From Maea johnstoni (lineage: Eukaryota; Annelida; Polychaeta; Spionida; Magelonidae): a stretch of 64,000 nucleotides of DNA. Shown in pieces: positions 25,125 through 53,906 of this stretch (position 1 is its first letter; each line of letters begins with the position of its first letter). The translations under genes and the position numbers were made by a program. The notes under the pieces are model-generated. The model was given only the letters and a program-made list of their open reading frames with translations. It did no database searches and was not told the DNA's origin. Location: NCBI GenBank assembly GCA_963942565.1, contig OZ012697.1, positions 16,759,853 through 16,823,852 on the forward strand. Reading direction: 5' to 3'.

Positions 25125-25209
<85 letters not shown>
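25104..25209. repeat. (TA)n microsatellite
   Basis: TA repeat with a few TG and AATT interruptions, directly followed by CAGGGTGTTACCCAGGATTT, a degraded hAT-MITE end. Confidence 0.95.
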
Positions 25210-25211
<2 letters not shown>

Positions 25212-26694
25212 GGTGTTACCCAGGATTTCGAAACAGGGGGTCAAAACTGAGGATTTATGAATTTTGGGGGGTCGAAAGTCAGTTACCCAATTTAAAAGAA
25301 TAATCATAACAACCCTATATATTGACACAGCAAGACAAGTCTGCTTCTTAACATCATTTAATGCACCTATTGTCGTGTATGAGTAAAACCTGAAATATAT
25401 ATATATACCGCTTTCTCTATGAAAAAATCAATTCCGTGGCAAGTTATGATAGATCTGTTGGCAATGTGTTCAATGAGAATTCCACTTTTGATAACAAAGC
25501 AAAACAAAAGCAGCCTGGCAATTTCTTTGTGAAATATTTTAGACAAGAGCGTATGTGGGAGTAAGATAAAAGGATTGTTGATACGTTTTAAGAACACTAA
25601 CTACCAACAACTTTTCCTCAATTTTACTCAATGCAAAATAATTCATCACTCAAAGTTATTGTCAAAAGTATCATATCTGGAGAAGACAATTCTAGATGAT
25701 CTTTTAACCCATTGATGCTTCAGAGTATCCCTGGAAATTGTTGTCTGTATCTAGGATATTTTGAAATTAAGAATTACAAATGTTTGAAGGAGAGTTGTTG
25801 GTTCGCAACTTGGTTTTGCTCTGAATAATGTTTCTCCTTCAAATGTTTCCCTTTTTTTTTTCGAAATGCTAGGATTGAAAAAAGATATTGGATTACAATT
25901 CTATGGCAGAATGGGGACATGAGGCAAACAATTATTCTTGGACCTAAAGATATCTTATTAACAGAAATCATTTGTTTAATATTTAATGGATAGTTGTTGT
26001 TTCCGCTAGGTTTGATAATCTCTTCAAATAATTTCTGAATACCTCTCAGTATTTTGAGTTTTAATCCAGGTTGTCAGACCATGAGTGCACTCCAGATGCA
26101 AAAGGTTTAAAAGCCCAAATGTGAAATATGATATGCTGAAGACTTGTGTCAGTAAAACATTTTACTTGCCTTGTATATACTGTTTATCACTTGAATGTTT
26201 TCTTAGAATATTAAGAAGCTACATAGGTGCTAAATCAATAAAATGTATATATTTATTGCTCAGTGTTACCTTTTCTTTTCATTAGTTGATTTGTTAAGTT
26301 GAACATTTTATAAGTAAAAATTTATAAGTAGTAAAATGTGCTGTAATGCTTTGTGGATTCTAAGATTATATATATATAAATATATATATACTAGCAGGCC
26401 CCCGTGCACAGCACGGGTTTGGATTCGAAGTGTTACTCAATGATGTGCAGGAGGTTTAGAGGCATAGAATAATAAAAAATAAGTAAATAAATAAAAAGAA
26501 CACAATCAAACTACCCTAATCACTTACTGAACGATTGGCGTTGCTCTTGTATCTTTAGTTTCTAGTTCTCAGTTATGAGTTATCACCAGCATCAATCAGA
26601 AAAAAATAAAAAGTTCAGGCCCACCTTATAGCAGGCCCCCTGCTTGCAAAGAATAGGCACGCTTTAGTTTTTATAGCGCGGCATTGATTATACA

Positions 26695-27140
26695 CTGCAG
26701 ACCCCCCCCCCCATGTTATCAGTGGGAGACCAACAGCATGTGCGAAAAAATAGAAAGCATGATAAATAAGTAGTGTTCAGAAAGTTGCAAAGTCAGAACA
26801 AAATGTTGCAAAGAGTTGCAAAAAGGAATTTACAGGGGATAGAAAAGGGAAAAAAGGAAACATAGGATGTAACCAATCACCACCCCCCTCCCCCCCCCCC
26901 CCCCCATGTTATCAATGAGAGTCCAACAGCAAGTGCCAAAAAAAAAGAACGCATGATAAATAAGTAGTGTTCATAATCGATCACAATTTTCAAGCATCGA
27001 TTACACTGCAGACATAGGATGCAATCAATCACCCCCCCCCCCCGCCAATGTTATCAGTGGCAGTCCAACAGCAAGTGCCAATAAATAGAACGCATGATAA
27101 ATAAGTAGTGTTCATAATGTTGCAAAGAACAAAATGTTGC
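26695..27140. repeat. Three ~160-bp repeats with poly-C tracts
   Basis: Each unit has a run of C, then ATGTTATCA, CCAACAGCAAGTGC, ATGATAAATAAGTAGTGTTC. Copies begin near 26702, 26882 and 27033. Confidence 0.8.
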
Positions 27141-27143
27141 AAA

Positions 27144-27903
27144 GAGGCAGTCAATAAAGGGGCAGTAGAGTGACAGGGGGAGGCAGTCGATAAAGGGGCA
27201 GTACAGTGACAGGGGGCAGTCAATAAAGGGGCAGTAGAGAGACAGGGGGCAGTCAATAAAGGGGCAGTAGAGGGATAGGGGGCAGTCAATCAAGGGGTAG
27301 TAGAGATAGGGGGAAGTCAATAAAGGGGCAGTAGAGGGATAGGGGGAAGTCAATAAAGGGGCAGTAGAGAGATAGGGGGCAGTCAATAAAGGGGCAGTAG
27401 AGTGACAGGAGGAGGCAGTCGATAAAGGGGCAGTACAGTGACAGGGGGCAGTCAATAAAGGGGCAGTTGGGATACAGGGGCAGTCAATAAAGGGACAGTA
27501 GAGAGACAGGGGTCAGTCAAAAATGGGGCAGTAGAGAGATAGGGGGGCAGTCAATAAAGGGGCAGTAGAGAGACAGGGGGCAGTCAATAAAGGGGCAGTA
27601 GAGTGACAGGGGCAGTCCGTAAAGGGACAGTAGAGTGACCGGGGGCAGTTAATAAAGGGCCAGTAGAGAGATAGGGGGCAGTCAATAAAGGGGCAGTAGA
27701 GTGACAGGAGGAGGCAGTCGATAAATGGGCAGTACAATGACAGGGGGCAGTCAATAAAGGGGCAGTTGGGATACAGGGGGCAGTCAATAAAGGGACAGTA
27801 GAGACACGGGGGCAGTTAATAAAGGGGCAGTAGAGAGATAGAGGGGCAGTAGAGAGATAGGGGGGCAGTCAATAAAGGGGCAGTAGAGAGACGGGGCAGT
27901 CAA
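27144..27903. repeat. ~34-bp minisatellite (GGGGCAGT... unit), about 22 copies
   Basis: Unit GGCAGTCAATAAAGGGGCAG followed by TAGAGWGAYAGGG, with small length variants. Strong G strand bias on plus. Open frames of Thr/Ala/Pro/Leu on minus come from the repeat and are not genes. Confidence 0.93.
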
Positions 27904-28357
27904 ATAGAGAGGAGAGTTGTAACACCACTAATGTCATGTCTGAGTACACATGCACTCATTCTCCATATCAGCCTAGTGCTGTATTGGTGTAGAGTTGGAA
28001 CCTTTTTGCAACATTGTATAATTTTATAGATAGAGTTGAAAGAGGGGGAGAGCAACATTGTATAATACCTATAGATACAGTTTACCACAGTGTATGAAAT
28101 ACATTGTATCAGGCAGGTAGAGTTGAAAGAGGGGGAGCGCAACATTGTATAATACAATTGTATCATTTCAGTTGCCATTGACAACGTGGCATTTTTTCAC
28201 AAATAAAGGCATTAAATGCCCAAAATTTGAAAATATAAAAGTGTTACCTACTGTAGTAGACCCAAGGCAACCATTTCACGGCAGCAGCGCGACCCGCACA
28301 TGCACAACCGCCGAGAAAAGCTTGTCCTACGGCTGGGGGAAGTGCGTATTTATATGT

Positions 28358-28601
<244 letters not shown>

Positions 28602-29514
28602 ATTGCAACCTCAGGAAAAGGACACCTGCTGTGGATAATAATGGACATTCCTTTATGTGTGGAAACTTTGTCCTGTCCCAAACCCACTTTCTTACATCAC
28701 TAACTTGGGCACTCCGCTTCCTCCACAGATTTTTTTTTTTTTGTTCTCAATGTGTTTCTCAATAATATTAAACTAGAGAAGTTGCCAGCACCATAGCCTA
28801 GCTATATCCTATTGAAGTCATTGCTCAGACCTGCGTAAGGACATGGGTCCTGTTATTTGATTACTCTTTAGTTCAGGCAATCTTCACATTGTTTTATGAT
28901 TACCTATTTCCTTCTCTATGCCATGTGGTATATTGATACTTTTGATTTTGTTTGCAGCAAAAACACATCAGTCAAGTACAGGCTAAAAATTACCTTATCA
29001 ATTTTGTTTATTGTCACTTTTTCCGACAAAGGCAGATTTATGAATAACTACATGTGGGGGAAACAAGAGCACATGTTGAAAAGTAAAACCAATCCCCCAA
29101 GTCACTAGTAACTTTCTCACAAGCCTTGGGCTGAATTCAGACCAGGTAGTGCTTAGAGACAGTGTTTTGATGGAACAAATAAACTTGATAATCAATGTAT
29201 TATGTATGCTTATTTCAAAAATGTATTCTTCTATAAATTATAGTGATGGATATATGATTAATAGATAATTATTGGCTTCTACTTTAATATTTGAAATCCT
29301 TATTAAATTATCCAGATGCTTGCTAGTTGCTACATCGTTTGTATGGATACAATAGAACATAAAATATACTTTCTTCCTACCATAAACGACGCTACATAAC
29401 TAATTTTATACAACATTCATGACCCTTTTATTCATTGACTCTTCCTCGAATTGCCCTTTAGATAGGTTACCCCACAGGTATCAGGGACACCAAACAAAAA
29501 TGTTGACATCCCTA

Positions 29515-29737
29515 AGGCCTAAAAAAAAAGTTGTTTATTTCCTGTAACCCTAACAAGTTTCTATTCGGAAAAATTCCTACCCTAAAGTTTTTTCAGCCCT
29601 CCAAACTCCCAATCAACGTAAAACATGCATAAAACACACATTTATGACCAAAAAAATAGTGATTTTTTTTCTGACCTATCTACCCTATTTTATCCCGGAC
29701 CGTTACAGGAAACAAACCATTTCTTTTTTAGGCCTAT
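29515..29737. mobile_element. Probable MITE, AGGCCTAAAAAAAA ends
   Basis: AGGCCTAAAAAAAAAGTTGTTT...CCTGTAAC at the left is matched in inverse by GTTACAGGAAACAAACC...TTTTTTAGGCCT at the right. No clear target duplication. Confidence 0.65.
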
Positions 29738-29907
29738 TAAAGCTGTGTCTAGAGGTGGTTGGAACAGTACCTAGAGGTATGATAGGAATGTGCTTATGGC
29801 ATCTGAGATCAAAGTTATTGGCAATTTGAATAAACAATATCTACTTGAAAAAGTATTTGTAGTGAACTGCACAACACAATCTGTAACAGAGATATACATA
29901 TCCTATG

Positions 29908-29937
29908 TTATATATATATATATGTATATATATATAT

Positions 29938-30023
<86 letters not shown>
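29908..30023. repeat. (TA)n microsatellite
   Basis: TA repeat with a short ACACACA break. Confidence 0.95.
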
Positions 30024-30026
<3 letters not shown>

Positions 30027-31013
30027 TGTGCTAAGAAACTGAATATGAGCTCAAGCTTTAAGTGCTATTTTATTCATAGATGCATTTACGATTCCACTGG
30101 GAGATTGGCGCAATATGCATTTTATGCTGAAGTTAACAGTGCTTTGTGAGGGTTTCTTTTTCATTTATGTTTTAAAGAAGAAGGTTAAGGACCTTAAGTC
30201 CATGTTATCGTCACTAATGTTTCACTGTTATTATAACTAACTAAAATTATAAGTCCTCTAATTATAAACCCTTCTAAATCAATGCACTTGGCAAAGAACA
30301 AATTATGGGTGAATTTGAAATGCTTACATTCCATACTTCCAAGCTTGCAGTAAATGATACTCTTGAGCAGAGCCAGGACATTATTCACTTGGGAGAAATT
30401 CCAAGCATTGGCCTAGATATAGTTTAGACCTTGAGATTTGCCTAGATGGGATTTTAATGTGTACCTATTGACAAGACAGATGCTCATACTTGTTTTTTCA
30501 TGACTCATCCACTTTAATTATTGTAATTGGATGGTGCTAAAAATCACCTCTGGTCACTATTATAAAAGTATCACTTCTTTAATCTCCTAAGCCTTATAAG
30601 TGTCTCAGACACAAGTCCATCGTGCAAATTTTGAAATTTATAATATTTTTACAACTAAATTTAGTATATAAGTCACTAAAATATCTTTCTTTCTTGTGTG
30701 CCTCCGCCGGGATTAAAACCCGTGTAGTGCTGAGAGACAACGATGGGTCAGTGGCAATGCCGTAGACCTCGAGAAGTAGGGGTGGTCCTGTCGGTTAGCT
30801 TAAAAGGTAGACTACGGTAAGGCTAATTTGCTCTACGGAGTTAATCAATTTTGTGCTGAATATGCACAGGAGAAATTATTCCCTTTATGTCTTTAAGTAT
30901 ACCTTTTTCAATTATGTAATGTAGAAATAATCACTTAATTTATTAATCATATTTCGGATTTTTTAGAATATAGAAACACGAGCAAAAATACATTTCAATT
31001 TCGAATGTATTGA

Positions 31014-31046
31014 TCACGTGACCGGGCCTGAATAAAGATCGGCAAG

Positions 31047-31056
<10 letters not shown>
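31014..31056 (+). promoter_or_regulatory. Candidate ING4/5 promoter motifs: E-box and YY1-like site
   Basis: TCACGTGACC (31014-31023) is a perfect CACGTG E-box with flanks typical of USF/MITF-family sites. CAAGATGGC overlaps the start codon and matches the YY1 consensus that often covers the ATG of housekeeping genes. Binding is inferred from motif only. Confidence 0.5.
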
Positions 31057-46251
<15,195 letters not shown>

Positions 46252-46274
<23 letters not shown>

Positions 46275-46640
46275 CAGTGTGGACAGACAGATGATGTGGG
46301 CTGGAATGGAGGGTGGATCAGGCCTCAATGCTATCTCAAAATGTTACTGGCCCCGAAGCCATTTTTGGGAATTTTTACCGGCTTGGCCCAGCGCACCACT
46401 GTTAGTGTTGAGCCCTGTTAGTGTTTGGACTAGTGGAAAGAGAGAACTGCTGGAATGTGTTGAGAGTTATGAGAAAGAACATATTAATGAAGATGAAGGG
46501 AAGAGGGTAAAAAAGGATTTGGATGGAGAGAGAGAAGAATGAACAGTTTGGACAGATAAGTGGAGAGAGGAGAACATCAAGTTTGGACACAAATGGAAGG
46601 AGAGAACAAAGATATATTTTGGCAGAGGAGTTGACAGAGA
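46252..46640 (+). repeat. Diverged repeats of the ING4/5 stop-codon region in the 3' UTR
   Basis: GTGGAGAGAAAGAAGAAATA with following GTGTGGACAGACAG (spanning the stop) is echoed at about 46523 (GGAGAGAGAGAAGAATGA, TTTGGACAGATAAG), 46559 (GTGGAGAGAGGAGAACAT, TTTGGACACAAATGG) and 46601. The region is strongly purine-rich. Confidence 0.6.
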
Positions 46641-47097
46641 GAGAGAGGGATGAAAAGTTATAACCGATTTGTGGGAGATGAGAGAACAGCGTGTACAAAT
46701 TTATATTTTCACTCATTTTTAACTATTATTTAACTATTTAAAACTTGGTATCATTACCTCTATACCTAAAATGTGAACAAGCAATAATAAGAGGTAACTA
46801 TTAGAGCATTGCCATTTTTTGCACTGGAACATAATTAATCAAATGGTATTTAAGATATTTATAATTGAAAATATGTGTCGATTCAGACTGGTGTATGAAT
46901 AGCTCTTTCTCTTCTGTCATTTGAAATATTAAGGCTAACAAAATTTTGGCTAGTAATTGCCAGAAATCTTTGATGCATCAAGGTAATACCTCACCTCATC
47001 TTCTGTACATGTGTTTTTATCTATTGTGCCAAAAGCGAACTTGCAAATTGCAATTTTAAAGTTCTGATTGAATACGTTAAGAAGAGGTTAGTAACTA

Positions 47098-47926
47098 CAG
47101 TAAATTCTCGGTAATTTGGGACACTTTTTAGTAATTACAATTTTTGGGCAGTTGAGGGTAGCCCGTGTTTTCTGAAATACCAACGAAAGAGAATAAAAGT
47201 GACCCAGATTTTCAGAATAGACTCTGACTGCTGTGGTTGAGTGACCAGTGAGATTTGGCAGGTGAGATGATGCAATCCTATTGTGATGGTAATTGTCCCA
47301 GAACAATTGTCATTGTGAATTTTTATACCTCACGTGAGGATACTCTTATCCTATTAGATGAGAGCCATGTGTCAAAAATGCTGGCTACCTGTGTCTCTGT
47401 AGGTTCCATGACAGCGGTCACCATTCGACGTAATGACACCCGTTGTTAAGGAACCGTGAATTGTAAACTTACCGTTTCATGATTCCCTCTATTGTTGAGG
47501 ACGTCATGCTTCCAAGATCCCACACGTGGCGAAAGTATGTCAAGGCCTGAGCAGAATGCCGCCGTCAACGATGGAATTGTCTTATTGTTGAGAACAACGA
47601 TAAAGAAAATAGCATTGACATTGAGTGGGGGAGGAGGATATCACAAGACTGCGTGTTATGACGTTGTTCGGTATAATCAAACAAATGCAACATCTCTGTG
47701 GGGTTGCCAGCATGATTGTATCCCCCTCGGGAGCTTTGTCACCCTCGGGTGACACAGCTCCCTCGGGGAGATACAATCATGCTGGCAACCCCACAGAGAT
47801 GTTGCATTTGTTTAATGGCAACCTGCACTAGGTCGAGGTTGGCCCACATTTCTCAGTAATCATTTTACAAAATCATTTTAAGTAGCCCAAATTCCAAGGG
47901 TGGTCCAAATTTCTGAGAATTTACGG
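47098..47926. mobile_element. TA-flanked element, ends CAGTAAATTCTC
   Basis: CAGTAAATTCTCGGTAATTT at the left and inverse CCGTAAATTCTCAGAAATTT at the right, TA on both sides (47096-47097, 47927-47928). 829 bp, no transposase frame. A lone related end lies at about 38806 (CCGTAAATTCTTGCAAA). It carries a nested hairpin. Confidence 0.8.
47679..47813. mobile_element. Nested 135-bp near-perfect hairpin
   Basis: AAACAAATGCAACATCTCTG... is matched in inverse by ...CAGAGATGTTGCATTTGTTT with arms of more than 60 bp. The tip is CACCCTCGGGTG. It sits inside the TA-flanked element, so it is probably a younger snap-back MITE. Confidence 0.85.
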
Positions 47927-49254
47927 TAGTGACACCATCTGACCGGATCTACTTACAAGAGTTTGAACAACACTTGGGTCTTTGATGTGTAGGTTGTTTT
48001 TTACCACACCATCTTGGGAGTTCTCAGACCAGTATTGAAATGGAAATATTGTATGTCAATTTTTCTGACATTCAAGGTAAAATTGTGACTAGCCATATAT
48101 CTATGGGGAAGGAAACACAAATGCATAAAAAGCTGGAATAGCTGGAATATTGTATAGCTCGACATGTGAGTCCTTTAGCTGAACCCTGTAGATCTGTCCC
48201 AGGCTGTGCCTTATACACAGCCTAAGATATGCATGCTGCCCTAAAGAAAACCTACACACAAAAGTGATGCTTGATAAGTTAAAAAGTATAAACTTATAAA
48301 GTGAAATAGATTAAAGGATGATAGGTTATCATTTTAGTACTTTCTTCATGCACTTGTATTAATATTATACTGTGGTTTTAACTTAGGATTTCTGTATTGT
48401 TCAAGTATTGGCCATTTATTATAGTCATTACTAGTGCTCTTGTATTCATATGACGTGCAGTGTATTCAACGTTTCTATGAGGTCAGTAGAAAATTGTAGA
48501 ACATTTCCATAGCATTTGGTGGTGATCTGTTGTACAATGGCTATTGTAAACTATGGATGCATTAGTGTCAGAATTGCACACCAGGTGGCCAGAGGGATGA
48601 AGTTAATTTGAACGTCTCTAGATAGAAAGGATTCTTGGTGTTAATTGTCACTTTTAGACCAGGCTATACTTTGGAACTATTTGCACATAAAAAAACCTTA
48701 AACTTAAAGCATGAACATACTTATGAAAATAACTTATTAACAAAGTATAAAGTTACTAACTATTTGAAAGTTTTGGTTGACATTTCACCATCAATTTCTT
48801 TCCAACGATGTCTGTGAACAAGTCTTGCTTTTTAAGGGGACTATTGGCATGAATGGAGAAAAGGAAATTGTACATTTCAAACCTGGAGGGAAATTCCTTA
48901 CATTAAGGAAATCATTACTGTACAACGTGATCTGTGCCTGACACTGATGCCAAATATAAAACAGTCCAGTACTAAGACTTACCAATAGGTATCCAGAATA
49001 GGAAAATGCTGTAAATCTGTTCACGTACACCATTTATAATCATTGCGCAATTCATACTGTTTTGTGAGGAAGAAAATATTAATTGCACTATTATCATTGG
49101 CATTTGAATGTTATCTCACATAGTATCATGTTACTAATTTTATAACTGGTTAAATCTTAAATCGTTTGCCGATGAAGTCCTATAATATGGTTTTCAGGTA
49201 ATTACTTCAAATGCTGCCCTTGTTGTATGTGTGACTGGGTTATGAGACTTTTGT

Positions 49255-49395
<141 letters not shown>

Positions 49396-49607
49396 GATCA
49401 GCCTGCTTTGTAGGGCAAGTGAGCCTAAAGTGGCCTACCAAATTTTCACCTGCCCTAAGAAATGTGTTACATAATTTAAGCAACATTTGCAGTTTGTCCT
49501 TAACTTGTGTGTACCTTGTAGCCTAGGGCAAGTAATCTGAATATTTTAGCACTTTTTACCTGCCCTCCAGTGATTTTATTTGTCCTCAGGGCAGATCTTA
49601 GTGTTGA

Positions 49608-49805
49608 GCCAGTGGAGGTCCTGGCTATCTCAAGGTCGTAAGCCATGGGAAGTTCTGGCCAACTCAAGGTTTTGAGGATTGACCAAATCAAGGGGTAGAT
49701 TTCGGCGACTGGCCAACTCAAGGTCGCAATATTAGGGAGTTCTGGCCAACTGAGAAGAACTGGACGACTCAAGGGGGTGAGATTTGAAAGGACTGGCCAA
49801 CTTAT
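49608..49805. repeat. Irregular minisatellite (CTGGCCAACTCAAGG word)
   Basis: The word TCTGGCCAACTCAAGG or close forms recurs about six times (49619, 49653, 49709, 49740, 49788 and others) at spacings of roughly 30-55 bp. Confidence 0.7.
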
Positions 49806-50087
49806 ATCTTGAGATTAGGAGGTAAATGAAGTACTGCATAACTCAGTTACACAGGTGGTTTTCATGAAGCATCCAGTGAGTATCTTGCCATCCCCAGCCT
49901 TGACGAGTTTCTGTAAGATTGCATGTTGTAAAACAAAGGGGAGGAGAGAGAATTTGAAGAGGTCACATCAATGGTGAGAGAGGTTCCGGAAGGAACAATG
50001 AGGATTGCAGTATCCAGACATAAGGTTTTTATATCCATGTTTCCTGAACCGGGACATGGATTTGTAAGATATTGGTTTTAACTGTTA

Positions 50088-50093
50088 AATAAA
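50088..50093 (+). terminator. Candidate distal poly(A) signal AATAAA
   Basis: AATAAA followed within about 40 bases by GT-rich sequence (GAGTGTTTTCTG, TAGTTGTATGTGTAG). It could end a long ING4/5 3' UTR of about 3.8 kb, but repeats in between make this uncertain. Confidence 0.3.
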
Positions 50094-50290
50094 ACATATT
50101 TTCCTATGAAGAGTGTTTTCTGATCTCTTGCTTTAGTTGTATGTGTAGAGCACACGCTCTTATGCTTGTAGTGCCCAGAAATATGTTTTGGGAAAATTTT
50201 TCTGACCAAATCTTAAAGAAAATTTTGAAGCAGCAATGTTGATCAGAACCTAACCAGTGTCTATCCTGCAAATTGTTCACGATTTTAGTA

Positions 50291-50485
50291 TTAACTCTTC
50301 CAATGCTGAGGCTACTTTCTTCCAAAGCACAAGGACGCAAAGATTTTTGAAAATCATTTAAACTGTGTTATGTTGGTATTCATTAGATAGCTCTCGCTGA
50401 GAACTGTCATATGAGTACCATCATTTTTCAGGATTGTTGCATCATTTTGTATTGCCCTTAGTAGCCAGCAGCAGCATAAGGGTAA
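50291..50485. mobile_element. TTAA-type ~210-bp MITE (copy 2)
   Basis: TTAACTCTTCCAATGCTGAG at the left, AGCAGCATAAGGGTAA at the right. Shares CAAAGCACAAG and GTTGGTATTCATTAGATAGC with the other copies. Confidence 0.85.
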
Positions 50486-51015
50486 ATAATCAAGATATGC
50501 TCAAAAGAATTGTAGATCCAAAAGGCACTTGATATGGAGATGATCTCCAGGCATGAAAGGGCTTAAGTACAGACTAGTTCTTGATTCCACTGGAAAAGCT
50601 GTGGTTCATTTAACGAATACCCCGCTCCCCGTCTTAAGAATTAAGCATCTTTCACTTAAAGGCTGTTTAGGACATAATTAACTCCCCCAACAATCTCTAT
50701 TTCTTATATAAATTACTTCATAACAGGAAATATTCACATTTAATAGTGAAGTACAAAAAATCTAATTTGTGCATTTTCTTTTTAAAAATATGGCGAAGAC
50801 CCTGACCCCATGTGCATGAACAAGACTGACAGGAAATCAAATAAGTGTAAAATAGTTTATTCCAAGAAAAAAATGCATAACCATTTACCACTTATGCAAA
50901 CAACACATAGCAACTACCAAGGTAACCGTTGCATCAATTTCCTAGTCTGAAAAAAATACCCATAATGAAATCACACATGAAGGTAAAATCAAGCAGATGA
51001 AAAATGTCTTCTCTA

Positions 51016-51228
51016 TTATCCCTTATGCTGCCGATGGCTAATTTGGCCAATACAAAATGATGCACAAAACCCTGAAAAATGATTGAAACCCTGGCACATG
51101 GGTACTCATCTGATAGTACTCAACGAGAGCTATCCAATGAATACCAACATGACAGGGTTTAGATGGTTTTCAAAAAAAATTGTGTCCTTGTGCTTTGGAC
51201 GAAAGTATCCTTCGCATTGGAAGAGTTG
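51016..51228. mobile_element. TTAA-type ~210-bp MITE (copy 3, reversed)
   Basis: Reverse orientation: ATTATCCCTTATGCTGCC at the left, TTCGCATTGGAAGAGTTGA at the right, with the family interior (AGAGCTATCCAATGAATACC). Confidence 0.85.
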
Positions 51229-51385
51229 AGCCCCAGTTGTTTGTCCCAGTATTAGGTGACTCTGCCTCTGCCTGTGCATACTGAACTCTCTCGGTAGCTG
51301 CAGTCACCTCTGCATTGGAAGGGTTATGTGCCAAGTAAATACCCCTCCCACATTTGAGTTCAGTGAAATTGAACAGTCATAATTG

Positions 51386-51598
51386 TTAACCCTTCCAATG
51401 GTGTGACTACTTTTGTCTAAAGCACAAGTATGCAAAGATGCTTGAAAAACCATCTAAACCTTTTCATGTAGGTATCTATTGGATAGCACTTACTGAGTAC
51501 TCTCAGATGAATACCCATATGCCAGTGTTTCACTCATTTTCCAGGATTTTTCATAATTTTGTATTGGCCAAATTAGCCACCAGTAGCATAAGGGTTAA
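51386..51598. mobile_element. TTAA-type ~210-bp MITE (copy 4)
   Basis: The cleanest copy: TTAACCCTTCCAATGG at the left, AGCATAAGGGTTAA at the right, so CCCTT/AAGGG inverted ends between TTAA sites. CCC ends plus TTAA suggest piggyBac; no transposase present. Confidence 0.9.
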
Positions 51599-51929
51599 GA
51601 AAGACTGCAGATCAACTAAAAGTCGCTCTTTCGATTCAGGTAACAAGTTAACCTGTTTATGTCTGCTGTACCTAAAGGGGCCTGGCTATTGCGGCAATTT
51701 TTTTGGCATGTAAAGTGTGTCTTGGAAATATTTGGAGGAGAAATGCTAAAAACCAATAACAGTTCATCAAATATTTTGCAAATACAGGCTTAATCCCCAA
51801 GTTGTTTAGAAGAGTATCTGATGTTCAAGACTGCTCTTTTCAAAGGTAGCTCAAGCAATGAATGGGTTAAATATATTGCATTTTATGTCTTGGAGGATTT
51901 TGGGACTGGTCTCTCAAGCCAGGTGGTCT

Positions 51930-52135
51930 CTTTTAACCTGTTCATGCCAGTAGCGCCCCAAAAATGCCTGCCAGATTTGTTGAAAATTGTTTGATGAAAT
52001 CATATTTATGAGAGTATATGAACGAGAAATATTCATGTTACCTCCGCAAACAACTCCCCTTCATATGTGTATCAAGATCATAAACCACCTTAAACCATTC
52101 ATGCTTTAGAGTTCTTCTGGAAATTGCCATCTAGT
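51930..52135. repeat. TTAACCTGTTCATGCC interspersed repeats
   Basis: TTAACCTGTTCATGCCAGTA begins a copy of the family seen at 7986. A second end (TTAAACCATTCATGCTTTAG) follows at 52089. Confidence 0.55.
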
Positions 52136-52674
52136 TCTATGATACTTTTGGTAATAAATTTGGAATTAGGAATGGTTTACAAAATATTTGAAAGAGATTA
52201 ATTGGCAAAAATCTGAAAAACATACTTCCTTTAAAGTATTTTCCAAACTGCACCTGTCTCCAAGGTTTTCTCAAAATTGTCAGGCTGCTCTCTGCCACTT
52301 TAGGTGTTAATAGGTAATAGATGAGCATATAACACTTTCAATATTGGGGTTATAGATGATCCTTTGAGCAGGTTTGCAGTACCTATCCTTAATGCAGGAC
52401 TTAAAGCTAATCATAGACATAGTGGTTCCTTCTCTCTTTTCAAACTTGGCAAGACTATTTATTTGAATCCCACTCATGCCTGTAATGCATTTAAATATTT
52501 CCCACATTTCTGAGGTACAAAGCAATTCAATTTAGTAAGTTATCCAATAATACTGCACCACTCAAAAGGAGACAGTGGAAACAACAAAACTGTGAGGAAA
52601 AGAAACACACAGAACGATGGTTTTGCAACCTAATCCTTCTCCATCCCTTTTTGAAATGAAACAACCAATATTAT

Positions 52675-52689
52675 ATATGTATATATATA

Positions 52690-52742
<53 letters not shown>
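52675..52742. repeat. (TA)n microsatellite
   Basis: TA repeat of about 68 bp. Confidence 0.95.
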
Positions 52743-52745
<3 letters not shown>

Positions 52746-53906
52746 AAAACATTTATTACTGAATCAAAAAATAATGAATACATTAACAGATTGGGTATCT
52801 CTTAGCAAAACCACTTAGGATTATATCGTTATGATACTTTCAACTGGTGAAATATATTTGGAATTCGACATTTGAACTAAGACGATAGCACACTCTAACT
52901 GACAATGATGGCCATAGGGAAACAATTTTTTTACAAAAATATGTTTTGTACAGGTATGAATATGCCTGCCTATTCTAAGTTGTGTATATTAAAAGACAGT
53001 TTTCAAAACTTATGTTTTGGCTACATTGATTTTCACATAGATTGAAATCAGAAAATGTGACATAATTTCAGAAAATAACGAGTGATCTTTCATCTATATC
53101 TGAAGAGGTTCCCTTGCTATGTTACAAATTTGGTACCTCTTTTGTACAATTTTCATGAAATTCTACCAAAAAGTCCTAATTCACAAACTTTCACATCTGC
53201 GGATTAGAAACTAACCCCATGACCTGTCATTTTCTTTAGGTCTTCTTGTTAAGAGCATCGTGTAGATTGTTTAGACTATTTATGACGAAATTAAAATTGG
53301 CAACAATGTTGCTGCGTAATTGCTATACACAAGCAAAAAAAGTTTCATCATAGCAGAATAGAATTTTAGGCAGAGACATTATCTCTGAAAGGATAAAATG
53401 CACATAGAAGGAGATAAATTTTGGAAAATGAGATGTTCATATCATTAATTATATCATTTTTTCAATAATATGTGAAAAAAAACAAAGTCCATGCCTCCAT
53501 GAATAAATTTTGTTTTGTAGATAAGTGTGCTTTGTTTTTTATTCATACTAAGTTTCGGGAAAATCAAATAGAAATTTCCAAAAGTGTCATAAGACCTAAC
53601 AAATTGATCACTGTCATATCAGTAAACTTTGTATGTAAGTTGTCATTTAGATTCTTAGGAATCTACCTTGAGTATTCTATTAACAAGCATTACCATTCAA
53701 TGCTGAGAACACATCTCTGATCTAGATATTCCCCATTTGTCAGACCATATGTATGGTCCAGATCAGATATGAGTGAGAACCCCCAGTCATGCTTAGAATA
53801 TTCCTTGAAAAGCACCACCATCTGGATGCTTTTCACCCCTTTGAAAAACCAGTTTCAAATATTCCTAAGCGTTACACATAGCCTATGCATAAAGATGCCT
53901 ATATAT

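Noticed and set aside
27029-27787. Threonine/alanine/proline-rich protein on the minus strand
   Set aside because: All frames are translations of the ~34-bp minisatellite and shift with unit-length variants.
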